Shown here: positions 1-11,653 of the stretch, in pieces
How the letters are laid out: every line of letters starts with the position of its first letter
Position numbering within the stretch: the first letter of the stretch is position 1
From: Osedax fenrisi
Lineage: Eukaryota > Annelida > Polychaeta > Sabellida > Siboglinidae
Assembly: GCA_964019155.1 (NCBI GenBank)
Contig: OZ025244.1
Coordinates: 26,624,964-26,688,963, forward strand
Direction: 5' to 3'
DNA length: 64,000 nucleotides
Notes under the pieces: model-generated
What the model was told of the DNA's origin: nothing
What the model saw: only the letters and a program-made list of their open reading frames with translations
Database searches by the model: none
Position numbers and translations under genes: made by a program

Positions 1-247
1 TATATATATTAATATTTATTAATATGTATTATATATATATATAACCAATGTGGTGTATTATCGACAATAATAGGTATTACTTAATAGTCAGAGGTCAAAC
101 ATAATTATCAATAATATTTAGGTATATTTTCACACGAGTTGACCATCAGTAATTTAAAATGACAATTAAATGTCGACCGTTATTGAAATCGGATCTAACA
201 TGTGCCAGCATTACCAACTCAATACTATCTTAATACGCATGCGTGAA

Positions 248-249
<2 letters not shown>

Positions 250-279
<30 letters not shown>
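250..279. repeat. (AT)n microsatellite
   Basis: An uninterrupted TA dinucleotide run of about 30 bp, followed by TATG-rich sequence to about 370. Confidence 0.95.
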
Positions 280-294
<15 letters not shown>

Positions 295-528
295 TATTAG
301 TGTATATGTATGTACAGTATACATCGTACAATTTACATACATACACACATACATATGCATACATGTACACTAATATACACACATACACACATACATATAT
401 TAATACATATATATATTAATTATAAAATAATAATAATAATAATATCATAATAATATTCATTATTAATCAATTAACAATCTTATTAGTTAAATTAATATTT
501 TGTTGCATCTAATTATACACACACACAT

Positions 529-546
<18 letters not shown>

Positions 547-587
<41 letters not shown>
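547..587. repeat. (AC)n/(AT)n compound microsatellite
   Basis: A CA-rich stretch (about 517-546) passes directly into an uninterrupted (AT)n run of about 40 bp. Confidence 0.95.
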
Positions 588-589
<2 letters not shown>

Positions 590-1250
590 GTAGTTTTATT
601 AGTATTAATATTAATTTATAACATTAATTTTTGTTTTTTTTTGTATCTTTATCACTTTAATTTATATAATTTATATTTTTAAATCTTAATATACTTAATT
701 TATTTTATATTAATTTAGTATACGCTGGTTTCGTTTATCATCAGATTTATAATTATTATTTTAATATTAGTATTAATGTATATATTCAATTAGCAAATTA
801 TGTATATAACTAAAATAAGAAAAAAATACATATTTAATTTTATGATTAGTGTTGATGTTATCAGTGTTATGTGTTGAGGTTTTAGCATTTATTAGCTGTA
901 AATGTTTCCAGTTTATATATAAGAGTGGCATAATTATTATACAATACCTTATATTTTTAAATCCACAAATTTGAATATGTAAATTTGTATCGAAATTTGT
1001 ATCTTGGGATATCATTTAATGACAATTGATGACAATAATAAAGTTATTGATTTTATGTTTATAAATATAGGAATTCATATTTATGCAGATGTTACTGTGT
1101 TAAGAGTCTCATTATATGTTTTTCAATAAATATGTTTTACAGATTATATACATTTTTAAATAATTCAATAATGGCTCCTTATTAATATTCTCGTTTTAAT
1201 ATATCTTAATAATTGTACATATTAAATATAAAGATAAATAATATGTATAC

Positions 1251-1297
<47 letters not shown>

Positions 1298-1557
1298 CGT
1301 ATTAACTACTTTATTATATGTAAATATATAAACACTCTACAGATATAAATGGTGTACACGTGGTGTCTATTAACTATCAGCATTAATAGCAGATATACAT
1401 AGCCTCGGGTATAGGTGTAAGGTAATCCATAATACACATCATCTTGGGCCGCTATTACCAGTAGTGTGTAGGAGGGAGGAGCAGCAGCAGCAGTAGGAAA
1501 ATCAGCATCAACTGAATTAATGCAATTAACAGATGTTCAATTTCGTAGAATATTGAT

Positions 1558-1710
1558 AATAAGTACATACACACCTACACCCATACATACACACCTACAC
1601 ACACGCACACACATTCATACATACATACATGTATAAACACACATGTGTGCACACACATACACATATATATAAACACACACGCGTACACACGCACATACAC
1701 ATAAAACTAT
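1558..1710. repeat. CA-rich degenerate microsatellite
   Basis: Imperfect repeats of ACAC, ACATAC and CCTACAC fill about 150 bp. A similar CA/TA block lies at about 6280-6400. Confidence 0.9.
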
Positions 1711-2187
1711 ACCATAGAGTAAACAAATTCCTACAATTAAATATAGTTATTATATAATATATATATATATATATATTAATTCTGAAATATATATATAAGT
1801 TTAAATATTCTTAATTAAACAATTCTAATTTTTAGTTCATACTAATGTAAAAAATAAGTCGATTAGAATTAAATATGAATTCAAATATGTATAATATATG
1901 AAATATATAATATATACCATGACATAAATATCACTACATATATCACCGAAGTGATAGGAAATGTAACGAATATATATGTATAAATGAAATAATTATAACT
2001 CACGGAATATGTATGCCATATTTAGTAAATTAAATAAATTACTAATAAATAATATTAATTTTGATATAATAATAATCTATTATTTATTATAAAATGTTAT
2101 GCTTGTGTTGTTTTTAATAAAATATAAATACACTATCACGTGTTTAATATCTTCTAACGTACTACGTACTCGTACTACAGATTTAAA

Positions 2188-2416
2188 GATGCATCAGTCT
2201 ATACCGCTGTGCGAACAGAACCGCGGCGGCCTAGAAGACGATTGCTGGACGCTTATCAGAAAGCTACGTAACTTCAAACCGATTAAGAAGGTTAGGACGG
2301 TCGCTATGTTTAGTACGTCGTGCGGTAAGCGCGGATACAGTCATAATCTCCCCTATATACAACCTGTTGATGTGTTAGGAGATATTGATACAATAGGAGA
2401 CATCGAGTGTTTATAG
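2188..2416 (+). CDS. possible coding exon of unknown product, perhaps a 5' exon of the Snail gene
   Basis: An open frame with distinctly higher GC and CpG than its surroundings begins at ATG 2188 and ends at TAG 2414-2416. I recognise no domain. Within it, AAG|GTTAGG at 2290/2291 is a possible splice donor in phase 0, the same phase as the possible acceptor before 3836 in the Snail exon, so 2188-2290 could be spliced to it. A Snail protein normally begins with a SNAG motif (Met-Pro-Arg-Ser/Ala-Phe-Leu); this frame does not start with one, though it contains a basic RNFKPIKK segment. It may instead be a separate small gene or chance. RNA evidence would decide. Confidence 0.3.
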
Positions 2417-3757
2417 TTATAACAGGTATACCGTGTCGTGTGTTCGCTGACAACGTTGCTATATTTTGATATCAAATAATAATTTACTTTAAAGACTCGC
2501 TGCCTAAAGCGGAGAACTCGATTTACGAATCAATTCGCTCAGTAAACCTAATTTGAGAATATCCTTTAGATTAGATTAGCTAATCTAACACATTAATTAT
2601 ATATATATATATTTATAATATTCTATTTTTAGAAGTAATATACTATTTATAGGTTATAGGATTATAATCGATTATTCTATATTTATATATAATTTAGGAA
2701 AATATTTATGTATAAAATTTAAAAAATATTTAAATAAAATTGAAATGTATTGACTTGTCGATATATATTATACCTATATATAGTGAAACAGTAAACAGTA
2801 TAAACTATATTTTACACATTACTTATTAACCTTTTAAATTTAAAAGTTTCACACTAAATTGTGTATAGTTATTAGTTTTTTCCCTTATCTAATTTAGTTA
2901 TCTAAATAGTATGAACTACTATCTCAGGTATTATCCTATATATGATGTACGTTACGTATCACACGAGTGGAATCGCATGCCATATTATATATCATGCAAT
3001 AGTCGTATTTTAGTTATGTTATGTATGTGTAGTATATGCATAAACATATATGTTATATACTATAGTATATCATTGATAGTATACATACATCGAGTTATAA
3101 TACTACACTATTAGAAATATTAGCTTCGAATATAATGTTTGACGGTATTAGGTGATATTGACAAGCTAATTTATTAGGCAGGTGATGATAACATCAAAAG
3201 TGAAGTGCATAATCTTATTGTTACGCGCGCCTTCAGTTGTAGTTTTAGTACCTACTTACCATCCACAATAGCATTGTTATAGCATTATCTGCGGTAACGA
3301 GGTAGTCGGTGATCGGTGTAGTGAAGCCCCTCCAGTCAGGCTATAACCCTATAGGGAAGTACTATTGAATTTCCTATATATTGTAGTATACTATTTATGC
3401 TAATATATAAGGCCGGAGTAATAATATATAAGGATGAATTATTATAATATTGTCAACTTAAAAATATACCTCCATTTTTTCCTTAAAACCAATCATATAT
3501 GATGTATACATATACTATTGTATATTATACTACATAATACTGCCCCCAAACACAAGCTGAACAATTATCTACTTAACAATGGCATTTAAATTTGACAACA
3601 TTTATTTTTTTTATTTAATCTATTATTTTGTTTATACAATGTATATAATATACATTGTACTTTTGTCTGTATTATTTATCACTATTATTTAATTGATTTA
3701 TAAATATATGTGTTAAACATATATGTTAGAATTTTAAAAATCACGCAATGTTTAAAT

Positions 3758-3788
<31 letters not shown>

Positions 3789-3814
3789 GCTATTGTGAAT
3801 CTCCGTGTAATATA

Positions 3815-4668
3815 ATGAACGTAATACACTATCAGGAATTCAGCGCGGATCAGCCTAACAAATGCGTTACCATGACAACACTGTGTCCGACGAAGGGAGC
3901 ATGCGCAGTGCAGCAGCCGCAGCCTCCTGCCCACGCCGTGACGCCTCGCTATTCTCACGAGAAGAGCATTCAGCTTATTAACCAGGCGGCCGCCTACACC
4001 ATTTCCGTGTACAAACGGGAACGATGCGATACCTCCCTAGGAGGAGCGGGAGGAGGAGGAGATGGAGCTAGCGGGGATGTTAACGCCGCCAAGAGATTAC
4101 GTCATCAACCGGAAGTAGACCAGCTCCTCCGTCGTCGTACGGATCAACAACGACATTATATCGGGCATTACGGAAGCGATTATAAAGGCGACGCGATGAA
4201 TTCTACCTCGGCCTCATCGGATGGCCCGATACATGACTGTAGCATGGGCGTTGGAGACCCGGTATCGCCTCCTAGCGGTGGAGAACTGGTATCGCCTCCT
4301 AGCTGTGGAGATCCGGTATCGCCTCCTAGCGGCGGTGACCCGGTATCGCCTCCTAGCGGCGGTGACCCGGTATCACTTGCTAGCGGTGGAGATAAGATAG
4401 CGACGTCTAGCGGTACGAATGAAGAGCAGGAACAGCGACAGCGACTAGACGAACAGAAGCGTTACTTCAACAGCTTCCAGTACTACATGCACTACCACCG
4501 ACTACAGCAAGAACATCACGTACGGAGGTTGCACCATTACCACAACGACGAACTTATCAAAGCTAATAAAGACATGGTTTATATCACGCGTGTGTGTTTG
4601 TGTGTGTGTGTTATTGAATTCATTAATATATTAATAACATGAGTATTTTAACAAGAGTATTTGTAATA

Positions 4669-4716
<48 letters not shown>

Positions 4717-4844
4717 ATGTATATATACATATATAAATATATAAATATATTTATATGTATTTCTATTTATATATTAATCAGTTATATATTAACCGATATA
4801 GGCATACTTTTTAATATTTAAAATTTAACTTTACATCTGATTTT

Positions 4845-4876
<32 letters not shown>

Positions 4877-5512
4877 AATGTATTATCATTTAGACTATAT
4901 CTATTATTAAATTAGGTGACCGTGCAAGAAAATCTTAAACTCGAATCCAAGGAACACGTGTTTGGAGAATTACGAAACCCGATGTTAATGCGCAACAACA
5001 CTCCCGCGGAAGTAGGCGAATATAGACCCCTAGCGGTGGCGTCGAGGTACAGTTGCCGTTCTTGTTCTAAGAACTACGCCACCTATGGGGGTTTAACGAA
5101 ACACCGTCAACTACACTGCGTAATGGCGTCCACCACTACTAGTGGCGCCACCTCCGTGGTCACGTGTTCGGTGCGAGAGTTCCGGTGCGACCGGTGCGAG
5201 AAGGCCTACACCACGGTGGGAGCGTTGAAGATGCACGTACGCACGCACACCCTCCCCTGTCGATGTCAACTGTGCGGTAAAGCGTTCTCGCGACCTTGGC
5301 TACTTCAAGGTCACATGCGCACGCACACCGGTGAGAAACCGTTCCGATGCGAGCACTGTCAGCGCGCTTTCGCCGACCGCTCTAATCTGCGCGCGCACCT
5401 TCAAACCCACTCGGCCGTGAAACGATACCGCTGCGATAGGTGTGAGAAAACGTTCTCGCGCATGTCTTTGTTGCTGAAACACCAGCAGACTAGCTGCCCG
5501 AAACACGCGTGA
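3815..5512 (+). CDS. snail (snai) family: Snail-family C2H2 zinc-finger transcription factor (two exons seen)
   Basis: A DNA-binding transcriptional repressor of the Snail group, whose members act in the nucleus on E-box-type sites and drive mesoderm and epithelial-mesenchymal programmes in animals. Two exons join in phase 0: one ending at 4576 before a GTTTAT donor, and 4916-5512 after a TTAG acceptor. The second exon carries five fingers in order: C2H2 finger 1, then finger 2 with the Snail-diagnostic GALKMHVRTHTLPC stretch, finger 3 (KAFSRPWLLQGH), finger 4 (AFADRSNLRAHLQTH) and a C2HC-type finger 5 (FSRMSLLLKH, closing Cys). This arrangement distinguishes Snail from Scratch. From ATG 3815 the product would be 452 residues. 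The frame is open further upstream to 3710, and a splice acceptor before 3836 is also possible, so the true N terminus is unsettled. No SNAG motif is visible at either start. Confidence 0.9.
3836..4576 (+). CDS. Snail gene, N-terminal low-complexity exon
   Basis: This exon encodes a Gln-, Gly-, Pro- and His-rich region with no recognised domain, as is common N-terminal to Snail fingers. The 3' border is ATG|GTTTAT at 4576/4577, phase 0. The 5' border may be the AG at 3834-3835, or the exon may run further upstream through ATG 3815. Its GC and CpG content is far above the flanking (AT)n tracts, which supports coding use. Confidence 0.7.
4253..4387 (+). repeat. coding 27-bp tandem repeat (9-residue units)
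   Basis: Five in-frame copies of a 27-bp unit encode GDPVSPPSG or close variants, so the Snail linker has a Ser/Pro repeat. Units 3 and 4 are nearly identical at DNA level, suggesting recent slippage. Confidence 0.9.
4671..4708. repeat. (AT)n microsatellite in the Snail intron
   Basis: A TA run of about 38 bp lies between the two Snail exons; a second run is at about 4852-4877, close to the acceptor at 4914-4915. Confidence 0.95.
4916..5512 (+). CDS. Snail gene, zinc-finger exon (terminal)
   Basis: The exon starts after TTAG at 4912-4915 and ends at a TGA stop at 5510-5512. It holds all five fingers: finger 1 begins at residue 45 of the exon and finger 5 ends about four residues before the stop. 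Cys/Cys/His/His spacing is intact in fingers 1-4 and finger 5 is C2HC, as in Snail and Slug. Confidence 0.93.
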   Translation: MTVQENLKLESKEHVFGELRNPMLMRNNTPAEVGEYRPLAVASRYSCRSCSKNYATYGGLTKHRQLHCVMASTTTSGATSVVTCSVREFRCDRCEKAYTTVGALKMHVRTHTLPCRCQLCGKAFSRPWLLQGHMRTHTGEKPFRCEHCQRAFADRSNLRAHLQTHSAVKRYRCDRCEKTFSRMSLLLKHQQTSCPKHA

Positions 5513-6127
5513 TGACTCATCGACGATGAACATCTTTGGTCGTCGGAGTTGTAATTCGGAAACTGTGCGATTAACTAAAACGAATAAGATGATATATAGA
5601 TGATGCTATATTATTAAAAATGAAGATGCAATATCTTTATCCGAATATATTACTTGATTAAATAATATATATATATATATATATATATATGGTTATAACT
5701 CGAATACTAGTTTAAATTTATTTATTCATATTTCATTTATATATTAAACTATTTATATATTTAATTATGTATACATTCACACTATAATATATGTAAGGTG
5801 TGTGGCATTTATCCATATTAAAAATGGCGACCAATATTAGTATTAACATTTCTTATTATTCATTATAACATATTATTATTATTATTAACTGTATAATTGA
5901 ATTTATATAATAGTTGTAAATACTTATTCATGTAGAAACTATAGTATTATATATAACTTTATTATCTTTTAGATATATATATATTATTCATATAATATTA
6001 TGAAACGAAGGAATATTGTATATTGTAAATTGTAACTTATATTAATTATCATGTATCTATGTACTCATTCCTTATTAATAAATAATCTAACGAAATAATG
6101 TTCATAAGTTTGTATATATATACACAT

Positions 6128-6197
<70 letters not shown>

Positions 6198-6617
6198 TAA
6201 TATTATATATTATACAAATATAATATAAATATTGAGTTAATAAAATGTATATATGTGCGAATTCATATTATCATACATAAACAAATACACACACACACAT
6301 ATATATATTGTTATACAAATACATAAATGTATACATAGTATGTACATAGTATTACATACACACATATACACATACACACATAAACATGTAAAGCATACCC
6401 TTATTAAATTAAATTATATATAAATAGTATTGTACAATATAAATATGATCTATATATATATATATATATTCTATTAGACATAATTAATTAGGTATATGGC
6501 ATAATAGTTAGAATAACATATATATATAATCACATACACACACATACATACATACACATATATATACAATTTTATATTTATATATATAAATATATGTATT
6601 CATACATACATTATCTC
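5513..6617. other. Snail 3' flank, AT-rich
   Basis: This probably includes the Snail 3' UTR. No single convincing polyadenylation signal stands out; AATAAA-type hexamers occur (for example near 6077), but such motifs are frequent by chance here. The rest is (AT)n and CA/TA repeats. Confidence 0.5.
6135..6196. repeat. (AT)n microsatellite, about 60 bp
   Basis: One of the longest uninterrupted TA runs in the window. Confidence 0.95.
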
Positions 6618-6965
6618 ACTATTTTATTCACCTTCTTAACTTTAAAACCATTTTCTATCAAGTTGTAATGGGATAACCCCTATAAAGTTAATATATTTCA
6701 GGCAAGTTACCGGAAGATAAGGAGGTATCCCATTACAAGTATTTCCGTCAATTAGCCGGAAATATTTTAACTTTAAAACTATTTTCTATCAAGTTAACTA
6801 CAATTGTAGTGGGAAACCCCCTTACTGTCCGGCAACTTGCCTGAAATATATTAACTTTATAGTAGGGTATCCCATTACAACTTGATAGAAAATGGAAGTT
6901 ACAATATTTGTAAATACTTGTAGTGCACCCATGGGATATCCCCTTTATAAGAATAAGTATCCTTA
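6618..6965. repeat. interspersed fold-back repeat, family A, copy 1
   Basis: This complex repeat has sub-blocks in both orientations: a block reading AACTTTAAAACTATTTTCTA and a block containing GTCCGGCAACTTGCCTGAAA, each recurring with its reverse complement. The same blocks in the same order occur at about 40,550-40,960, which defines an interspersed family. I do not recognise it. Confidence 0.75.
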
Positions 6966-7354
6966 AGGATAGAAGAAATACATTCACTTTATCATTTCAA
7001 TACTATATTCCTAATATATCGCTACCTAAATCAATTAATGTCATATTTACTAAACTATAGATTTTCATTACGCAACGTACAATATATTTTTTTCAAAATA
7101 TATGGAACTCTGTCCTTCGCAAAGTTAATTCTATAAGATATCATGAAATATCTATCCATTCAATATAATCCGTCCTTGTCACCTCCAAATATTAAAACCA
7201 TAACTATTTATTACTATCGTTCTGGTAATGTTTGTTTTCATTTATTTATTTATTTGTATATATACAACAGTATACTGTTTAATGTGTCAGAAACCCTAAT
7301 GTATGTAAAATAATAAACCATTCACAATCATTAGCATAGTATATATTACTAGTA

Positions 7355-7361
<7 letters not shown>

Positions 7362-7393
<32 letters not shown>
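7362..7393. repeat. (AT)n microsatellite
   Basis: A TA run of about 32 bp in otherwise featureless sequence between 6966 and 7620. Confidence 0.95.
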
Positions 7394-7399
<6 letters not shown>

Positions 7400-7624
7400 T
7401 ATATACCTTTATAATTAAACATATCTTCTACTTCATATCGAAAACAAAAAATAATAATAATATGAAACCAAAATATGGAATTCTTTCCAAAATTATTATC
7501 AACAATTTGTTAATAAAAAAATGTTTTATAAATATATCTTATTATTTTTTTATAATTATTTATCTTTTATCTTTTAAATATTAATTTAATTAAACTATAG
7601 GTATTTTTCATATTCGTTTATATA

Positions 7625-9460
7625 TACTAGCCGTACCCGACTCGGCGTTTCTTGATTTATGATTATTTGCATATTTATTTTTATTAATTATAACTAATCC
7701 TGATATGCTAAAATATATAATTTCTAAAAAATAAAAAATTATATAAATATTACAAAATATTTTTTTTTAATTTTCGAAATCTCAAACCAAATCCCAACCA
7801 TACCCGACCTGATATTTATCGGTTTTTGATTGTTTGCCTATTTATTATTTATTAATTATAGAAATTCATGATTCTGCATTGCTTGTCGTACCCGATCCGG
7901 AATTTCTCAGTTTTTGTTTGCCTATCTATTATTTCTTATTTATTAATTAGATATATTCCTAATTCTACATTTATAGTATATAAAATTAAATAAATTGTAT
8001 CTAAAATACAAACATAGAAAATACAAATGTAGAAATACTTTTTTTAATATTTCAAAAATTAGTAGAAAAATATTTCAAAAAATATATTAAAAAATACAAC
8101 AAATATTTAAAATATTACAATATATGTTTTAAAAAAATGTCGAAAACCCAAACCAAAACCCAAACCTAAACACAAACCCAAACCTAACCGGACCTGGCGT
8201 TGCTCGGTTTTTGATTATTTTCCTATATATTATTTATTAATTATAGCTATTCCTGATTCTGTATTGCTAATATTTAAATTTTTCCTAGCTAATATTTACT
8301 AATTCTAACTGTATCAGACCTAGAGTTGTTCGTTTTTAAGATTTATTCGTAAAATATTTCAAGATATTACAATAAATATATTTTAAATTGTCTAAAAATA
8401 TTTTTTTAAATATAACAAATATTTCAACATATTATTAGAGGAGGGAAGGGAGTAGTGGCCGATAATTAATATGCCTCAGAAGATTTCTAATATATCGATA
8501 AATACTGAATTGTATACAATATTGTATATGCATATGTATATGGCATATTCCTATAGGCTCTTATTTTTTTGAATTAACTAGAAATCATATAGTTCTAGAA
8601 TACTGTGATAAGTGTATAAAGTGTTTAACCTAATATAAACGTTTGATTAGGCATTACAAAAAAGTATTAAAATAAGGCAAGGCCATAGTAGTGGCCGCTA
8701 GTACCAGAAAATGCGATAGGTGTCTCATAATGTATTCGATTTATATTTTTTTAATTATGTAATATTAAATAATTATATTTATGATGCATATACACCTTAT
8801 TTGATTCAATTATTTAATTATATATGCACATACTCTTACACATAAATAAGCATAAATATATATATAATCATGTTTTTCTCAAAATTTCACAAAAAATGAT
8901 TATGTAATAAATTAGAGTAATTAATTAATTATTTAAAAAAAATTGTACTATATATTATAGATATTTTGATTATCTAAATATTGTATATAGAACTTTTTAT
9001 CCTATCAAGCACCATTTAAGCGTTGATTAAAACGGCCACTATAGGAGTATATATACGAGGACGTAGTATACTCCGTCCTCGGCCACTACCCCCTTCCCTC
9101 CCCTACCCGGCCCGTCGTTGTTAGGTTTTTAATTATTTGCCTATCCATTATTAATTAATTAGAGCTCTTCCTGATTATGTATTGCTATTATAAAATATCA
9201 TAAATTGTAGCTATAATACAAACAAATGTAGACAAATATTTTTTTTTATTATTTAAAAAATTAATGGAAAAAATTTCAAAAATATTTTTAAAAATACAAC
9301 AAATATTTCAAATATTACCAAATATGACTTACAATAATATCGAAAACCCAAACCAAAACAGTACCCTATCTATTGTTGCTCGGTGTTTGATTTTCGTTCC
9401 AATATGTATACAATCTCCCCACCGATGTTACAACCTATATATTTGTATTCGGTTTCATTA
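7625..9460. repeat. cluster of diverged copies of a repeat with a TACCCGAC...GTTGCTCGGTTTTTGATT core
   Basis: Blocks beginning near 7630, 7797, 7890, 8185, 8305, 9105 and 9362 share a core like ACCCGACC followed by GTTGCTCGG, then TTTTTGATTATTTGCCTA and TATTATTTATTAATTATAG. Spacers contain runs such as CCCAAACCTAAACC. This looks like a tandemly amplified, decayed non-coding transposon fragment. A TA-flanked MITE (8438-9103) is inserted within it. Confidence 0.65.
8438..9103. mobile_element. non-autonomous DNA transposon (MITE), TA-flanked family, copy 1
   Basis: The ends are inverted: GAGGAGGGAAGGGAGTAGTG at the left, and the complement of GGGGAGGGAAGGGGGTAGTG at the right. TA dinucleotides flank at 8436-8437 and 9104-9105, as expected for a TA target duplication (Tc1/mariner-like). 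No coding capacity. A second copy (13,263-13,885) matches along most of its length. Confidence 0.85.
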
Positions 9461-10149
9461 ACGAATTAAAATGTACTTCATTGATTACATTTAGTTTTTA
9501 AAATATACCCATATTATTATTATTATTATTCATATATTTCTATTATAATTGTTGGGTTAGCTCTGTATTTGTGGCATACTTGTGATAAGTGCTTTAGCTT
9601 TTTATGACCTATTATATGTCTCGGGAGTATGTGTTTCAGTATACATTCTACTGCCTCTAGAATATTCCCATGACATAGGAATTGGTCGCCCCTTACCAGA
9701 AAGTTAATTCATCGCAGATCAACATATCAGCTAAATTACATCATCTATTATTCATACTAATTATTAACTAAACCTGTACTTTCTATGTTCATATTTTATA
9801 TATTATGTTATATTATTATACTTATGTATTGTGTAAACCATCATTCTTTTTTTTTCTTTATTATTTATTATTATATTATAGTTTCATGTCCTTTTTTTGT
9901 TTATTTAACTATAAATAAATATCTATTTATGAAATTGACAAATATTTAATTACGAAATTTTAAAATAAATTACTAATAAGAATCCTAATAATATTAATAA
10001 TCAATATATAAATGTATGGTATTATATATATACTGTGATCGTTTATATGTATACATTTATATGGAACATTGAGTATATATATACTATAGTATATATATAG
10101 TTAGTTATATATATATAAGTATATAACTAAACAAATCTATATTTATATA

Positions 10150-10205
<56 letters not shown>

Positions 10206-10380
10206 AATAATGTAGGAATTGCTATTTATAGGATTTAATATGATTTAATATGAATGTATATGTATATATATATATATATATATATAATTATTTTATTAAA
10301 TTATATGAATGTACCTGTTTAATTACTATAGATCACTGTTTTAGCTATAAACAAATTATAATGTATAACAGTGTTTACTT
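9461..10380. other. AT-rich sequence without recognised genes
   Basis: Contains poly(T) and (AT)n runs (10,151-10,203 and 10,262-10,286) and no feature I can support. Confidence 0.6.
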
Positions 10381-10384
10381 AAAT

Positions 10385-10640
10385 AACTATTAATAGTAAA
10401 TCTATAAATAGAACTAGCGTTGACCAGCGTTATGAATTCAAGTTGAGATTAGTCACTGGGTATAATTATATTTACTTCTCGGTACTGATTGTGTGACACA
10501 CGCTAGCGTTGATTACGTCACTCACTGACGTAATCATCTCGGTCGGTCACGTGAACAATCGAATCACGAGAACACAAACAACGTGTTACATAATCGACAC
10601 GTTACTATGATACGCAGATAGAGAGATGTGTAACATAATT
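10385..10640. promoter_or_regulatory. candidate cis-regulatory island with a bZIP-type palindrome
   Basis: A locally GC/CpG-richer patch in AT-rich DNA, about 5 kb 3' of Snail. It contains a perfect dyad at 10,511-10,535, GATTACGTCA and TGACGTAATC separated by CTCAC, whose arms carry CRE/ATF-like TGACGTAA cores, and a TCACGTGA E-box at 10,547-10,554. Regulatory use is inferred from motif density only. Confidence 0.4.
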
Positions 10641-10802
10641 ACCAGTGGAAACGCTATTTTTTACATCTAAATTGCTAAATATAGACGTTAGTTATTACTA
10701 GAAATGTATATTTACTTATTAAGTATATATTTAGAATAATCACCATATATAAATAAAACTATATATATATTTAGTTATACCAGAGATACTCCCTGATTAT
10801 AC

Positions 10803-10805
<3 letters not shown>

Positions 10806-10853
<48 letters not shown>
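10806..10853. repeat. (AT)n microsatellite, about 48 bp
   Basis: Uninterrupted TA run. Confidence 0.95.
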
Positions 10854-10857
<4 letters not shown>

Positions 10858-10879
10858 ATAATTTATTAATACCTGGTAT

Positions 10880-10939
10880 TCTAAATATACACTTACAATT
10901 AAATACATATATGTATTTAATTGTAAGTGTATATTTAGA
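10880..10939. repeat. perfect 60-bp palindrome
   Basis: The two 30-bp arms meet without a spacer between 10,909 and 10,910 (centre ACATATATGT) and match at every position. It could extrude as a cruciform. It is immediately followed by more AT-rich sequence with no recognised gene. Confidence 0.9.
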
Positions 10940-11556
10940 TATATATTTACATATATAGGTACTTATATATATATATACATTTTTATAATTATATTTAAAT
11001 ATATATGCTAAATATATCATCTGTCTTTGAATATACCCTTCAAACTTCCCACGGCACACTTTACCATTGCGAGTATTCTTCGTATATCCTTATCGGTGAC
11101 TCTATCATTTGTAATTAGAACTCCCAGGAATATACATTTATTAACGATTTCGATATAATTATCATCTACAATTCACCTACAGTCATCACCTTTATTTTCT
11201 TGGCGTTTAAATATAATCCGGCTTATTCGTTTTCTTTTTTGACTTTTTTTAATTAGCTCTCTATTATAATGAATATATATATAAGTGTATGTTATTATAA
11301 TACCTTGATTATTTTACTACACATGAAAAATCAATACTTATTTTATACTCATAAATATAAATGTAACTATGTAACACATGGTAATCTGGATGGTAATATA
11401 TTGGCATTAACAATATACCCGGGGCACTAATCATACTTGGTGGTCAAATATTATTAAAAATAGTAACCCAATAGAGTATATACACGGATATGGGAAGTAC
11501 TTAAGAATGTCCAGATTTGTTGACACTGTTAATTTTTATTATATATATAATAATTT
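10940..11556. other. sequence without recognised genes
   Basis: Around 11,030-11,230 there is GC-normal sequence whose reverse strand weakly resembles the C-terminal part of LINE reverse transcriptases (a Leu-Asn-Ala-Lys-like stretch and an Asn-Lys-Cys-Ile-Phe-Leu-Gly-Val stretch). It is too decayed to call with confidence. Confidence 0.3.
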
Positions 11557-11653
11557 TTATTGATATATAGTTTTGCAGTATATTATGTTTTGATATTATA
11601 ATATCATATTATAATATCAAAACATAATATACTGCAAAACTATATATCAATAA
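11557..11653. repeat. 97-bp near-spacerless perfect palindrome
   Basis: Arms 11,557-11,604 and 11,606-11,653 are exact reverse complements around a single C at 11,605. The arm includes TATAGTTTTGCAGTATATTA, so it is not just (AT)n. No neighbouring gene. Confidence 0.93.

Larger units (their letters stand above)
1..2160. other. AT-rich intergenic sequence
   Basis: No coding region is supported. The stretch is AT-rich with (AT)n and CA/TA microsatellites and one (GCA)n-like run near 1480-1495. The reading frames here are translated microsatellite or random AT sequence. Confidence 0.7.

Noticed and set aside
170..373. 67-codon frame with Ile-Tyr repeats
   Set aside because: It is translated (AT)n microsatellite; so are frames at 4639-4821, 10802-11059, 12583-12786 and 49383-49565.
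3752..3958. Antisense frame over the Snail exon
   Set aside because: Shadow of the + coding sequence with no domain. The antisense frame at 5300-5533 is likewise a shadow.
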